A stretch of 10,902 bases of DNA from Ahrensia sp. (GCA_024639025.1 JAHEJF010000025.1:1-10902); one strand, 5' to 3'. Positions 1 through 9,093 are shown, counted from the first letter of the stretch. Numbers and translations: made by a program. The notes: a model not told the origin generated them from the sequence alone.

Positions 1-146
1 CTCCGCTGGTGCGCTTGTTTCTGCGCCGGCAATTGTGTTCAATATTATGTAGAGAATTTGTGCGCTGAGGTGAAGGGAAATATGCGATTATGTCAACGAA
101 AGTCTCAGCGCAGGGCAATTAGCAGCGCTTATTGGAGAGTATGACA

Positions 147-1040
147 ATGCGGGTCTTTTTTACAGGCGGATCGGGCAAGGCCGGCAAGCACGTTATTCCC
201 TACTTGCTGGAACAGGGCCATCAGATTGTCAATATTGATTTGAATCCGTTGGACTATCCCGGTGTCGATAATCTGATTGCCGACATCACTGATAGTGGCC
301 AGATGTTTGGTGCAATGACTTCCTATGCCAATTTTTCGGAATTGGAGCCCGGCACAGGCGTGCCCGGCTTTGATGCGGTTGTGCACTTTGCAGCTGTCCC
401 GCGCATATTGATCAATCCTGACAATGAGACCTATCGCATCAATGTGATGGGCACATACAATGTGATTGAAGCAGCCATCAAATTGGGTATTCGCAAGATC
501 ATTTTCGCATCTTCCGAAACCACATACGGGATTTGCTTTGCCGACGGTGAACGCAAACCAGACTATATTCCGCTCGATGAAGAACATCCGGTCATACCTG
601 AAGATTCTTACGCAATGTCAAAAGTCGCCAATGAAGTGACAGCCCGCAGTTTTCAACGTCGATCGGGCGCGGACATATACGGATTGCGCATCAACAATGT
701 GATCGAATCGCATGAATATGAGCAGGATTTTCCGGCCTATATTGCAAACCCGGACATGCGGCGTCGTAATTTTTTCGCCTATATCGATGCGCGTGATCTT
801 GGCCAGATTGTAGACAAATGCCTGCAGACCAATGGACTTGGTTACCAGATTTTCAATGCCTCCAATGACGACCATTCTGTTGCGCTCACGACGCAGGAGA
901 TCATTGATCGCTATTATCAGGATGTGCCCCAAAACCGATCAATGGGCACGCATGAGACATTCTACTCAAATGAAAAGGCCAGGAATTTGCTGGGCTTCAA
1001 ACAACAACATTACTGGCGCAAATATCTAAGCGAAAAGTAA
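147..1040 (+). CDS. NAD(P)-dependent epimerase/dehydratase family protein (extended SDR)
   Basis: A cytoplasmic extended short-chain dehydrogenase of 297 residues, likely acting on a nucleotide sugar or sugar acid; the substrate cannot be read from the sequence. The N-terminus has the Rossmann nucleotide-binding motif TGGSGKAG at residues 6-13. ASSETTYG at about 121-128 is the usual Ser/Thr segment of the active site, and the catalytic YxxxK is Y155/K159 in SYAMSK. A later YIDARDLG segment is typical of NAD-dependent epimerases. In-frame TTG (132) and ATG (141) codons lie upstream, but GGAG at 134-137 is 9 nt before ATG 147 and too close to ATG 141, and MRVFFTGGSG is the normal family N-terminus. 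I therefore chose 147. The gene converges on ggt with a 10-bp gap, so the two are not one operon. It could equally be called a uronate-dehydrogenase-like or generic NAD(P)-dependent oxidoreductase. Confidence 0.88.
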   Translation: MRVFFTGGSGKAGKHVIPYLLEQGHQIVNIDLNPLDYPGVDNLIADITDSGQMFGAMTSYANFSELEPGTGVPGFDAVVHFAAVPRILINPDNETYRINVMGTYNVIEAAIKLGIRKIIFASSETTYGICFADGERKPDYIPLDEEHPVIPEDSYAMSKVANEVTARSFQRRSGADIYGLRINNVIESHEYEQDFPAYIANPDMRRRNFFAYIDARDLGQIVDKCLQTNGLGYQIFNASNDDHSVALTTQEIIDRYYQDVPQNRSMGTHETFYSNEKARNLLGFKQQHYWRKYLSEK

Positions 1041-1050
1041 GCCGGCGGGC

Positions 1051-2811
1051 TCACTTTCCAAGAACAATGCCTTCACGCCTGTGATCAGCGCCGCCTTCAA
1101 GGCCGCCTGCATTGATAACGATGCCGTGCAGCCCTGATGTCAAATCGCGCAGATTGACCTCATAGCCCATGGCCTCAAGCGGCACTGAAAGCATTTCAGC
1201 ATCGGTCCCTTTTTCCAAATCAAAGGTGCCAAAGCGATTGACCAAATGCGGACTGGAGATGGCCTTTTGAATATCCATGCCCCAATCAATATGGGCAATG
1301 ATCGTCTTGGTCACATAGCCGATAATGCGGCTGCCGCCAGGTGAGCCAATGATCAAGACGGGTTTGCCATCCTGCATTACGATGGTTGGCGACATCGATG
1401 ATCGTGGCCGTTTACCCGGCTCGACCCGGTTGGCAATCGGCTTGCCATCGCGTTGATCGCGGAACGAGAAGTCGGTCAACTCGTTGTTGAGCAGGAACCC
1501 ATTGGTCATCAGGCGTGAACCAAATCCGTTTTCGATGGTTGATGTGATCGAAACGGCGTTGCCATCGCGATCAATAATGGAAAAATGCGTGGTTGAGGGC
1601 AATTCGAGCGATTCGTCATCAGCCCAGAAGCGTGTCTCATCCCATTCCGGTTCACCGGGGGCGACCTCCTCAAGCGCTTTTGTTCCCTTCAGCAGCATGG
1701 AACGTGCTTTCACATAATCGGTCTTAAGCAACCCGCGCGCGGGCACTTTTACAAAGTCCGAGTCTGCCATGTAGCGACCGCGATCGGCAAAGGCGAGGCG
1801 TGATGCGTCGCCGATCAATCGCCAGCTTTCGGGATTTGACGCACCCAGTGCGCCAAGATCGTAAGGCTCAAGCAGGCCAAGGATCTGCGCAACAGTGAGT
1901 GCGCCGGAAGACGGCGGTCCCATACCGCAGACCTGATAAATCCTGTAGGGGCCACAAACTGCATCCCGCTCTATGACTTTATAATTGGCCAGATCTTCGA
2001 GTGCCATAACGCCCGGATTGCTCTCGAACCCGGTAATGGTTTCAACGATGTCGCTTGCCAGATCTCCGGAATAGAAAACTGAAGCACCTTCTTCTGCCAT
2101 GGCTTGAAGAACATCCGCATAGTCCGGATTGCGCAATATCGTACCAACCTGAACCGGCTCCCCACCAGGCAGGAAATAGTCCTTGGTGACAGGATGCTTG
2201 GAAAGGCGTTCGGCACCAGATGTCACCAGACCGGACAATCGCTCGGAAACCGTGAACCCCGCACGTGCGCGCTCGATTGCCGGTTGCAGCAAGTCCGGCC
2301 AGGCCGTCTTGCCCCAGCGCTTGTGCATTTCCTCCATCAGCGCCGGCGTGCCCGGCACACCAACCGACCGCCCGCCAATAACAGCATCGAAGAATTTGAG
2401 CGGCTCGCCTTGAGCATCGAGAAACAGTTTGGACGTTGCGGCAGTCGGCGCTGTTTCACGCCCATCAAGCGTTGTTACTGTGCCGGTGCCTGCATCAAAA
2501 TAAACCAGAAATGCGCCCCCACCCAGGCCTGAGCTTTGCGGTTCGACCAGGCCCAACATTGCTTGCGCTGCGATTGCAGCGTCAATGGCATTACCGCCAT
2601 TTTCTAGCACATTGGCTGCGGCCGTGGCTGCGACCGGATTGGCAACGGCAACCATCCAGTCCTTGGAATAAACCGGATTGCGGTCTTGCTTAGCCGCAAG
2701 CGCAATGGCTGCTTCTGGCGCGACTTCGTCGGCCGATTGCAATGCACTGGCGCCCCATGCAATTGGCAATAGGCTCAGCGCTAAGATGAATTTCTTGATC
2801 GTGTGGCTCAT
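1051..2811 (-). CDS. ggt: Gamma-glutamyltranspeptidase (periplasmic, self-cleaving)
   Basis: Hydrolyses or transfers the gamma-glutamyl group of glutathione and related peptides. Residues 1-23 form a Sec signal peptide (KK followed by a hydrophobic stretch, then ASA before the predicted cut), so the enzyme should be periplasmic. This is an N-terminal nucleophile hydrolase made as one 586-residue chain. The cleavage/catalytic threonine is T407 in STTHFSIID, giving a 406-residue large part and a 180-residue small subunit, close to the E. coli proportions. R118 in GRETAP matches the substrate-carboxylate arginine. RSSMSP and GSPGG (489-493) match the small-subunit binding and oxyanion-hole motifs. 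The stretch between DFS and KRPRSSMSP is about 17 residues, shorter than I recall for the E. coli lid-loop region. GGGAGG at 2817-2822 lies 5 nt before the ATG and supports the start. The gene is divergent from the 3005-3511 gene. Confidence 0.96.
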   Translation of the reverse strand: MSHTIKKFILALSLLPIAWGASALQSADEVAPEAAIALAAKQDRNPVYSKDWMVAVANPVAATAAANVLENGGNAIDAAIAAQAMLGLVEPQSSGLGGGAFLVYFDAGTGTVTTLDGRETAPTAATSKLFLDAQGEPLKFFDAVIGGRSVGVPGTPALMEEMHKRWGKTAWPDLLQPAIERARAGFTVSERLSGLVTSGAERLSKHPVTKDYFLPGGEPVQVGTILRNPDYADVLQAMAEEGASVFYSGDLASDIVETITGFESNPGVMALEDLANYKVIERDAVCGPYRIYQVCGMGPPSSGALTVAQILGLLEPYDLGALGASNPESWRLIGDASRLAFADRGRYMADSDFVKVPARGLLKTDYVKARSMLLKGTKALEEVAPGEPEWDETRFWADDESLELPSTTHFSIIDRDGNAVSITSTIENGFGSRLMTNGFLLNNELTDFSFRDQRDGKPIANRVEPGKRPRSSMSPTIVMQDGKPVLIIGSPGGSRIIGYVTKTIIAHIDWGMDIQKAISSPHLVNRFGTFDLEKGTDAEMLSVPLEAMGYEVNLRDLTSGLHGIVINAGGLEGGADHRREGIVLGK

Positions 2812-2816
2812 GGTCG

Positions 2817-2822
2817 CCTCCC
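2817..2822 (-). promoter_or_regulatory. Ribosome binding site of ggt
   Basis: On the minus strand GGGAGG stands 5 nt before the ATG at 2811. It fixes the start that includes the signal peptide. Confidence 0.75.
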
Positions 2823-2930
2823 AGTTTCAGCGGGCGCCCGTCAGAGCAGTGCATGGTGCGACGCCGGCTGGTTAGAGAAATACTCTGCCAACATCTAATG
2901 CCGATTTTTGGCGAGTGGCAACCACGAAGC

Positions 2931-2956
2931 TTGATGCGGAATTTGACCGGCATCAA
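2931..2956. promoter_or_regulatory. Inverted repeat in the ggt / small-protein divergent region (possible operator)
   Basis: TTGATGC (2931-2937) and its exact complement GCATCAA (2950-2956) flank a 12-bp centre. The dyad lies in the 193-bp region between two divergent genes, about 50 bp before the plus-strand start and 120 bp before the ggt start. Such a site could bind a dimeric regulator, but a 7-bp arm can arise by chance and I do not recognise the motif. Confidence 0.25.
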
Positions 2957-2993
2957 TGCCCGGCAAAGCCATGACAGTTAAGCTTACTAAAAA

Positions 2994-3000
2994 GGGAGGT
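2994..3000 (+). promoter_or_regulatory. Strong ribosome binding site for the small CPKC protein
   Basis: GGGAGGT sits within AAGGGAGGT, 4 nt before the ATG at 3005. It is close to the full anti-Shine-Dalgarno complement and among the strongest in the window, suggesting good translation of a gene that has no name. Confidence 0.7.
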
Positions 3001-3004
3001 AATC

Positions 3005-3511
3005 ATGGAGACCAACCAGCTACCCCATTATGATATGAGTGAAAACACGACGGACTGCTGCGCGCGTTTCAATCCCGGCGGTTGGGATAATCGCAGGCTT
3101 CACTTCAAGGATAAGCGCTTTGTGCGCGCCCATTCGCTTAGTGCGATGCATATCCCGATCAACATGGGCAGCATCTTCACCCGCGTACAAAAGCATATTG
3201 ATGAAGCCGATGCATTTGATGACGATGATTTCATTGTCATGTCAAAGGACCTTTCACCTTGGACAGAGGAACATCTGTTTGCTGTAACCAAGGACGTGCC
3301 CAATGAGGAGATGGTCTCGGTCAGCGGTGATTTTATCACCAAGGTCTTTGAGGGGCCATACAGGGAGTCCAAGAACTGGTATGTCGAGATGAAGAAACTG
3401 GTGGAAGCAGAGGGCTCCGACCAGGACGATATCTACTTTTTCTATACGACCTGTCCGAAATGCGCCAAGGCTTATGGCCAAAACTTCGTGGTCGGGGTCG
3501 CCAGGATCTGA
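3005..3511 (+). CDS. Conserved small protein with GPY and CPKC motifs; possible GyrI-like fold
   Basis: A 168-residue soluble protein without signal peptide or membrane segment. I recognise it as a conserved proteobacterial type, often loosely labelled a hydrolase, but know no experiment behind that name. Visible features are an N-terminal LPHYD, a vicinal cysteine pair C18-C19, a middle alpha/beta part (HIPINMG to LFAVTKDVP), then VFEGPYRESKNWYVEM at about 114-129, and a C-terminal CPKC (C150, C153) in TTCPKCAKAYG. The GPY-x5-W segment after a strand resembles the second repeat of GyrI/SbmC-like domains, but this is a by-eye inference. The four cysteines could bind a metal or form disulfides. 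The gene starts at an ATG with a strong ribosome binding site. Its TGA abuts the gyrB stop with no gap. Its function is unknown. Confidence 0.85.
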   Translation: METNQLPHYDMSENTTDCCARFNPGGWDNRRLHFKDKRFVRAHSLSAMHIPINMGSIFTRVQKHIDEADAFDDDDFIVMSKDLSPWTEEHLFAVTKDVPNEEMVSVSGDFITKVFEGPYRESKNWYVEMKKLVEAEGSDQDDIYFFYTTCPKCAKAYGQNFVVGVARI

Positions 3512-6004
<2,493 letters not shown>

Positions 6005-6054
6005 TTATCAAGCGCGATTCATGCCGTGCGAATCACGCCCCCCAATTGAATAAA

Positions 6055-6083
6055 TATATAGGCTTTTTAGGCTGAGAATCCAA
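6055..6083 (-). promoter_or_regulatory. Candidate gyrB promoter
   Basis: On the minus strand TTGGAT (6078-6083) and TATATA (6055-6060) are 17 nt apart, and the -10 lies about 90 nt before the gyrB ATG. The -35 matches the sigma-70 consensus at only 3 of 6 positions and the -10 at 4 of 6. This AT-rich patch is the best candidate in the 249-bp gap between gyrB and the VOC gene. I see no RNA gene or clear terminator in the rest of that gap. Confidence 0.35.
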
Positions 6084-6211
6084 ATTTTCGGGTACGTAAA
6101 ACGGGGCTGTAAACATAGAAAATGCGCAGGATCCGGCCGCGTTTCGCAAGGCATCGAAAATTATCAGTTCCACGATATAAAACCAGCACGGATTTCCAGC
6201 TCGTTCGGAGC

Positions 6212-6562
6212 CTATACGGAGGGCTCCCATAACTCGATGGGATTGCCTTCGGGATCATGAATGCGGGCAAATCTTCCCACTTCAGGCGCATCCCATTCTG
6301 CGCGGGTTTCAACCTCAATGTCGGCAGCCTTGAGCTGTGCAATCATCGCATCAAGATCATTGACCCGGAAATTGAGCATGGTCTGTTTGTCTGCAGCGAA
6401 ATATTCCGTGTTGGCAGCGAACGGTGAAAACACCGTGTATCCGGCCTCTTGTTGCCAAACTGGTTCACCGCCCACACCCAAGTGCTCCATATACCAGGCA
6501 CTGAGTTTTCCGGGATCCTGAGCCCGAAAGAACAAGCCGCCAATACCGGTCACTTTTTCCAT
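6212..6562 (-). CDS. VOC (glyoxalase/bleomycin resistance) superfamily protein
   Basis: A 116-residue single-domain protein of the vicinal oxygen chelate fold, cytoplasmic. It begins with a beta strand and FFRAQDPGKLSAWYMEHLG (about 11-29), the usual start of the first beta-alpha-beta-beta-beta module. It ends in HDPEGNPIELWEP, where E110 is the expected metal-ligand position. Members include glyoxalase I, antibiotic-binding proteins and dioxygenase-like enzymes; the substrate here is unknown, so lactoylglutathione lyase would be over-calling. The reading frame stays open to a start at 6631, but GGGAG followed by 8 nt precedes ATG 6562, and the extra 23 residues do not look like this family. 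It is divergent from the thioesterase gene across 253 bp. Confidence 0.87.
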   Translation of the reverse strand: MEKVTGIGGLFFRAQDPGKLSAWYMEHLGVGGEPVWQQEAGYTVFSPFAANTEYFAADKQTMLNFRVNDLDAMIAQLKAADIEVETRAEWDAPEVGRFARIHDPEGNPIELWEPSV

Positions 6563-6635
6563 TGTTTGAACTCCCGACTGCGCAAAAACCAGAATTTCTA
6601 CAGAATGCGCCACATCAAGGCTTTGCACCAATCAA

Positions 6636-6641
6636 ATTCTA
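6636..6641 (-). promoter_or_regulatory. Candidate -10 box for the VOC gene
   Basis: TAGAAT on the minus strand matches TATAAT at 5 of 6 positions and lies 74 nt before the VOC ATG. No good -35 is found at 16-18 nt; the region upstream is occupied by the TTTACGT dyad, which would fit a regulated promoter. Confidence 0.25.
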
Positions 6642-6651
6642 AGTTATTCCC

Positions 6652-6667
6652 TTTACGTAAACGTAAT
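6652..6667. promoter_or_regulatory. MerR/LiuR-like dyad operator candidate
   Basis: TTTACGTAAACGTAAT is two 7-bp arms (TTTACGT and ACGTAAT) around AA, symmetric but for the last base. From memory, sites of this TTTACGT-N2-ACGTAAA form are bound by MerR-family regulators such as LiuR that control branched-chain amino acid and acyl-CoA degradation genes in proteobacteria. It sits between the divergent VOC and thioesterase genes, 149 bp before the thioesterase ATG, and could serve either. No regulator gene is in the window. Confidence 0.45.
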
Positions 6668-6689
6668 GAAATGGAGATGCGCTTTAGAG

Positions 6690-6712
6690 CGTTTCAGTCT
6701 TCAACTGAAACG
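6690..6712. repeat. Perfect 9-bp inverted repeat with 5-nt loop
   Basis: CGTTTCAGT (6690-6698) and ACTGAAACG (6704-6712) are exact complements around CTTCA; in RNA the stem extends to 11 pairs with one G-U. No T-run follows on either strand, so it is not a standard terminator. Its sequence resembles short palindromic repeats common between rhizobial genes, though no second copy is present here. It lies 103 bp before the thioesterase ATG and could also be a protein-binding site. Confidence 0.5.
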
Positions 6713-6815
6713 TTGGCACGGATTTGGACATTGAAATCATTGGATAAATCCGGGTACCGCGATTCCATCAAAGGCTGACAGCGTCTGAGCGGCCTCTCGA
6801 AGAAAGGGAAACACC

Positions 6816-7325
6816 ATGAATTTGTGGTGGCGCACTTTGCTGACATTCATATGGGCGCATTTCCGCCCGAGGGCCGACGTTATGGACCAGACCAGAGTTA
6901 CTCTGCACGTCATGCCCACCGATATGGATATCGCGATGCACATGAACAACGGGCGATATCTGACCTTGGCGGACCTTGGACGGTGGGACATGATGGTGCG
7001 CATCAGTTTCCTGAAAACCATGCGGGCCAAGGGTTGGCATCCGGTTGTTGGCGCGTCGAAAGTTTGGCACCGTGGCTCATTGCAGCCATTTCAAAAGTTT
7101 GAGCTGACGACCAAACTATTGTTTTGGGACGATAAATGGACCTATTTCGAGCATCGCTATGAAGGCGTCGGCAAAAATGAAGGCACGCTCTACTGCCGGG
7201 TGGTCATAAAATCACTGTTCCTGTGCGGACGCGAAAAGGTGCCGGTCAGCGATTTGATCGAGGCTTTTGGCCATGTCGGTCCGTCACCGGAACCGGACGA
7301 AGATGTGATCCGTTCGCTCGCCTGA
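6816..7325 (+). CDS. Hotdog-fold acyl-CoA thioesterase-like protein (4HBT/THEM6 type)
   Basis: A 169-residue protein of the 4-hydroxybenzoyl-CoA thioesterase-like hotdog superfamily, expected to hydrolyse an acyl-CoA or acyl-thioester in the cytoplasm. The active-site segment is MPTDMDIAMHMNNGRY at about 33-48. It aligns with the DMDxxGHVNN motif, placing the catalytic acid at D38, but has Met rather than Gly before H42; this variant with HMNNxRY recalls THEM6-like proteins. The first 16 residues (MNLWWRTLLTFIWAHF) are hydrophobic and aromatic and may be a membrane-associating helix, although a short one. AGGG lies 7-8 nt before the ATG. The gene is preceded by a MerR/LiuR-like dyad, which would fit an acyl-CoA role. 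It converges on the aldo/keto reductase with a 9-bp gap. The substrate is unknown. Confidence 0.85.
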   Translation: MNLWWRTLLTFIWAHFRPRADVMDQTRVTLHVMPTDMDIAMHMNNGRYLTLADLGRWDMMVRISFLKTMRAKGWHPVVGASKVWHRGSLQPFQKFELTTKLLFWDDKWTYFEHRYEGVGKNEGTLYCRVVIKSLFLCGREKVPVSDLIEAFGHVGPSPEPDEDVIRSLA

Positions 7326-7334
7326 TACAAATTT

Positions 7335-8378
7335 CTAAATTGGCATCGGCCACTGGTGATAGATCTCGGCAATTTCGTTGAGAATCTCGTCGTTCAGCAA
7401 AAGTTCCTTTGCACCGATATTCTCTTTCAGTTGCGCCATTGATGTCGCGCCGATGATCGCGGAGGTCATGAAGGCGCGCTGCAGGCAATAGGCGATGGCC
7501 ATCTGCCCAGGGACCAAGCCGTGCCGGGACGCAACAGCAAGATAGGCATCGAGCGCTGGCTTGGAGTAAGCTGTGTAACGTCCGTTCATCTCCGGATTGA
7601 GCGTCATGCGGCTACCTTCAGGAACCGTGCCGTCAGCATATTTGCCAGTCAAGATGCCGGCTGCGAGCGGAGAAAAGGCCAGAAGGCCGATATCTTCGCG
7701 CAGTGCAACCTCGCCCAAATCCAAATCGAACAAGCGGTTGAGCAGCGAATATTCATTTTGAATGCTGACGGGTCGCGGAAGCCCGGATGCTTCGGCGATC
7801 TTTACATATTGCGCCAAGCCCCATGCGGTTTCGTTGGACAGTCCGAGATGCCGAATCTTTCCCTCCTTGATCAAATCGGCAAGCGACTCTGCGATCATAT
7901 GAATATCGTCTCGCGCCTTCTGGCTGTCCTCGCGTTCGGGGGCGTAATTCCATTGGTTGCGAAAGTGATAATGCGCACGGTTTGGCCAATGGACCTGGTA
8001 GAGATCGATGTAGTCGGTCTGCAGTCTCTTGAGCGAGTTCTCGCAGGCCCGCTTGATCTTTCCCGGACTGAAACCGGCGCCATCCTCAATATACGGTCTG
8101 CCGGGACCTGCCACCTTGGTTGCCAATATGATGTCGTCGCGTTTTTGACGTTTCCAAAACCAGCTGCCGATGATGCGTTCGGTATCACCATAGGTATCCG
8201 CACTCAGCGGCGTCACAGGATATAGTTCTGCCGTGTCGAAGAAATTGACACCCTGCTCCACCGCGTAGTCCATCTGCTCGTGCGCTTCGGCTTCAGAGTT
8301 TTGTGAGCCCCAGGTCATGGTGCCAAGACAGATTTCGCTCACCTTGATTTCGGTGCGCCCCAACGGATTGTATTTCAT
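7335..8378 (-). CDS. tas: Tas-like NADP(H)-dependent aldo/keto reductase
   Basis: A 347-residue cytoplasmic oxidoreductase with the (beta/alpha)8 barrel of the aldo/keto reductase superfamily. It matches the E. coli Tas type (346 residues) in length and in wording such as GTMTWGSQNSEAEAHEQMDY and AELYPVTP. The catalytic tetrad is D48, Y53, K88 (ATKVAGP) and H130 (YQVHWP). The C-terminal IIGATSMAQLKENIGA is the usual cofactor-phosphate binding segment. Tas was found in E. coli by its effect on tyrosine auxotrophy and starvation mutation; the natural substrate is unclear. An in-frame ATG four codons upstream (8390) lacks a ribosome binding site, whereas GGGG lies 6 nt before ATG 8378, so the latter is chosen. 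The start is only 49 bp from the divergent GST start. Confidence 0.93.
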   Translation of the reverse strand: MKYNPLGRTEIKVSEICLGTMTWGSQNSEAEAHEQMDYAVEQGVNFFDTAELYPVTPLSADTYGDTERIIGSWFWKRQKRDDIILATKVAGPGRPYIEDGAGFSPGKIKRACENSLKRLQTDYIDLYQVHWPNRAHYHFRNQWNYAPEREDSQKARDDIHMIAESLADLIKEGKIRHLGLSNETAWGLAQYVKIAEASGLPRPVSIQNEYSLLNRLFDLDLGEVALREDIGLLAFSPLAAGILTGKYADGTVPEGSRMTLNPEMNGRYTAYSKPALDAYLAVASRHGLVPGQMAIAYCLQRAFMTSAIIGATSMAQLKENIGAKELLLNDEILNEIAEIYHQWPMPI

Positions 8379-8427
8379 CGTCGTCCCCATTAACGGTAAT
8401 CAGCAACCAGATAGGACAGTACAGACA

Positions 8428-9063
8428 ATGCCGCTACCCATTGTTTATTCTTTTCGTCGCTGCCCTTACGCAATGCGCGCGCGCATGGCGATCTTGGCCG
8501 CAGGCATTAAAGTGGAACTGCGCGAAATACTTCTCAAAGACAAGCCCGAGGCCATGCTGCTTGCCTCACCGAAAGCAACAGTGCCTGTTCTCGTGCTCGA
8601 TGATGGCACAGTGATCGATGAAAGCCTTGATGTCATGCTTTGGGCACTCGAACAAAACGATCCGGAGGGCTGGCTCGATGATGCAGCCATGCCTCTGATC
8701 GGGCACAATGACGGACCGTTCAAGGCAGCGCTGGACCGGTATAAATACCCGAACCGATATGAAAAAGAATCCATTTCGACACAGGAACAACGGTCCATAT
8801 GTGCAGCGACTTTTGATGACTATGAAAAACTGCTCTCGCGCGCGCGATATCTGCTGGGCGACAGCCAAACCATCGCCGATAACGCGATATTTCCATTTGT
8901 TCGCCAGTGCGCCAATGTTGATCGGGCGTGGTTTGACGGTCAGCCTTGGCCAAACCTGCAATCATGGCTGAGCGGCTTTCTTCACTCGCAGCGATTTGAA
9001 AGCATCATGCGCAAATTTGCCCCATGGCAGCCCGGCGATTCTCCTTTGATATTTGCTGACTAG
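8428..9063 (+). CDS. Glutathione S-transferase family protein
   Basis: A 211-residue cytoplasmic protein with a thioredoxin-like N-terminal domain and an all-helical C-terminal domain. YSFRRCPYAMRAR at residues 7-19 contains C12, aligned with the active cysteine of glutaredoxin-2/omega-like GSTs, but the second cysteine of a CPYC motif is Ala (CPYA), so a monothiol mechanism is implied. ATVPVLVLDDGTVIDES at about 49-65 holds the cis-proline (VPVL) and the ES pair that bind glutathione. The helical part begins near residue 90. The frame is open further upstream to 8317, but that would run through the reductase start region; ATG 8428 gives the standard GST N-terminus. AGGAC about 10 nt upstream is a weak ribosome binding site. 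The P450 gene follows after 30 bp, so co-transcription is plausible. The substrate is unknown. Confidence 0.92.
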   Translation: MPLPIVYSFRRCPYAMRARMAILAAGIKVELREILLKDKPEAMLLASPKATVPVLVLDDGTVIDESLDVMLWALEQNDPEGWLDDAAMPLIGHNDGPFKAALDRYKYPNRYEKESISTQEQRSICAATFDDYEKLLSRARYLLGDSQTIADNAIFPFVRQCANVDRAWFDGQPWPNLQSWLSGFLHSQRFESIMRKFAPWQPGDSPLIFAD

Positions 9064-9073
9064 TTCCTATATT
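9046..9073 (+). promoter_or_regulatory. Candidate sigma-70 promoter for the P450 gene
   Basis: TTGATA (9046-9051) and TATATT (9068-9073) each match the consensus hexamers at 5 of 6 positions with a 16-nt spacer. The -35 lies in the last codons of the GST gene. Transcription would begin near 9080, leaving a leader of roughly 14 nt that barely includes the ribosome binding site. It is the best-scoring promoter I can see in the window, but unproven. Confidence 0.45.
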
Positions 9074-9081
9074 TTGGCTGG

Positions 9082-9087
9082 AAGGAG
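9082..9087 (+). promoter_or_regulatory. Ribosome binding site of the P450 gene
   Basis: AAGGAG lies 6 nt before the ATG at 9094, an ideal position, and settles the start of the P450. Confidence 0.8.
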
Positions 9088-9093
9088 TGTCCG

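Noticed and set aside
2..52. Open frame reading SAGALVSAPAIVFNIM then stop, possibly the 3' end of an upstream gene
   Set aside because: Only 16 residues are visible and two other frames are also open at the edge; nothing identifies the protein.
1040..1051. AGCC-GGCG-GGCT hairpin between the epimerase and ggt stops
   Set aside because: A 4-bp stem only; not a convincing bidirectional terminator.
2831..2840. Perfect palindrome CGGGCGCCCG in the ggt leader
   Set aside because: As a hairpin it leaves only a 3-bp stem; likely chance in GC-rich DNA.
2884..2930. TTGCCA / TAGATG as a ggt promoter
   Set aside because: The -35 is good but the -10 matches at only 3 of 6 positions with 18-nt spacing; not supportable.
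6089..6100. TACGTAAAACG in the gyrB upstream region as a second copy of the MerR-like site
   Set aside because: Only one half matches; the second arm is absent.
6207..6227. GGAGCC...GGCTCC inverted repeat over the VOC stop codon as terminator
   Set aside because: A 6-bp stem with a 9-nt loop and no T-run downstream on the minus strand; too weak.
6033..6342. Minus-strand open frames between gyrB and the VOC gene
   Set aside because: No ribosome binding site, no recognisable protein features and overlap with the VOC gene in another frame; treated as non-coding.
7321..7340. AT-rich imperfect repeat AATTTCTAAATT between thioesterase and reductase stops
   Set aside because: All-AT stem of about 5 bp; too unstable for a terminator.
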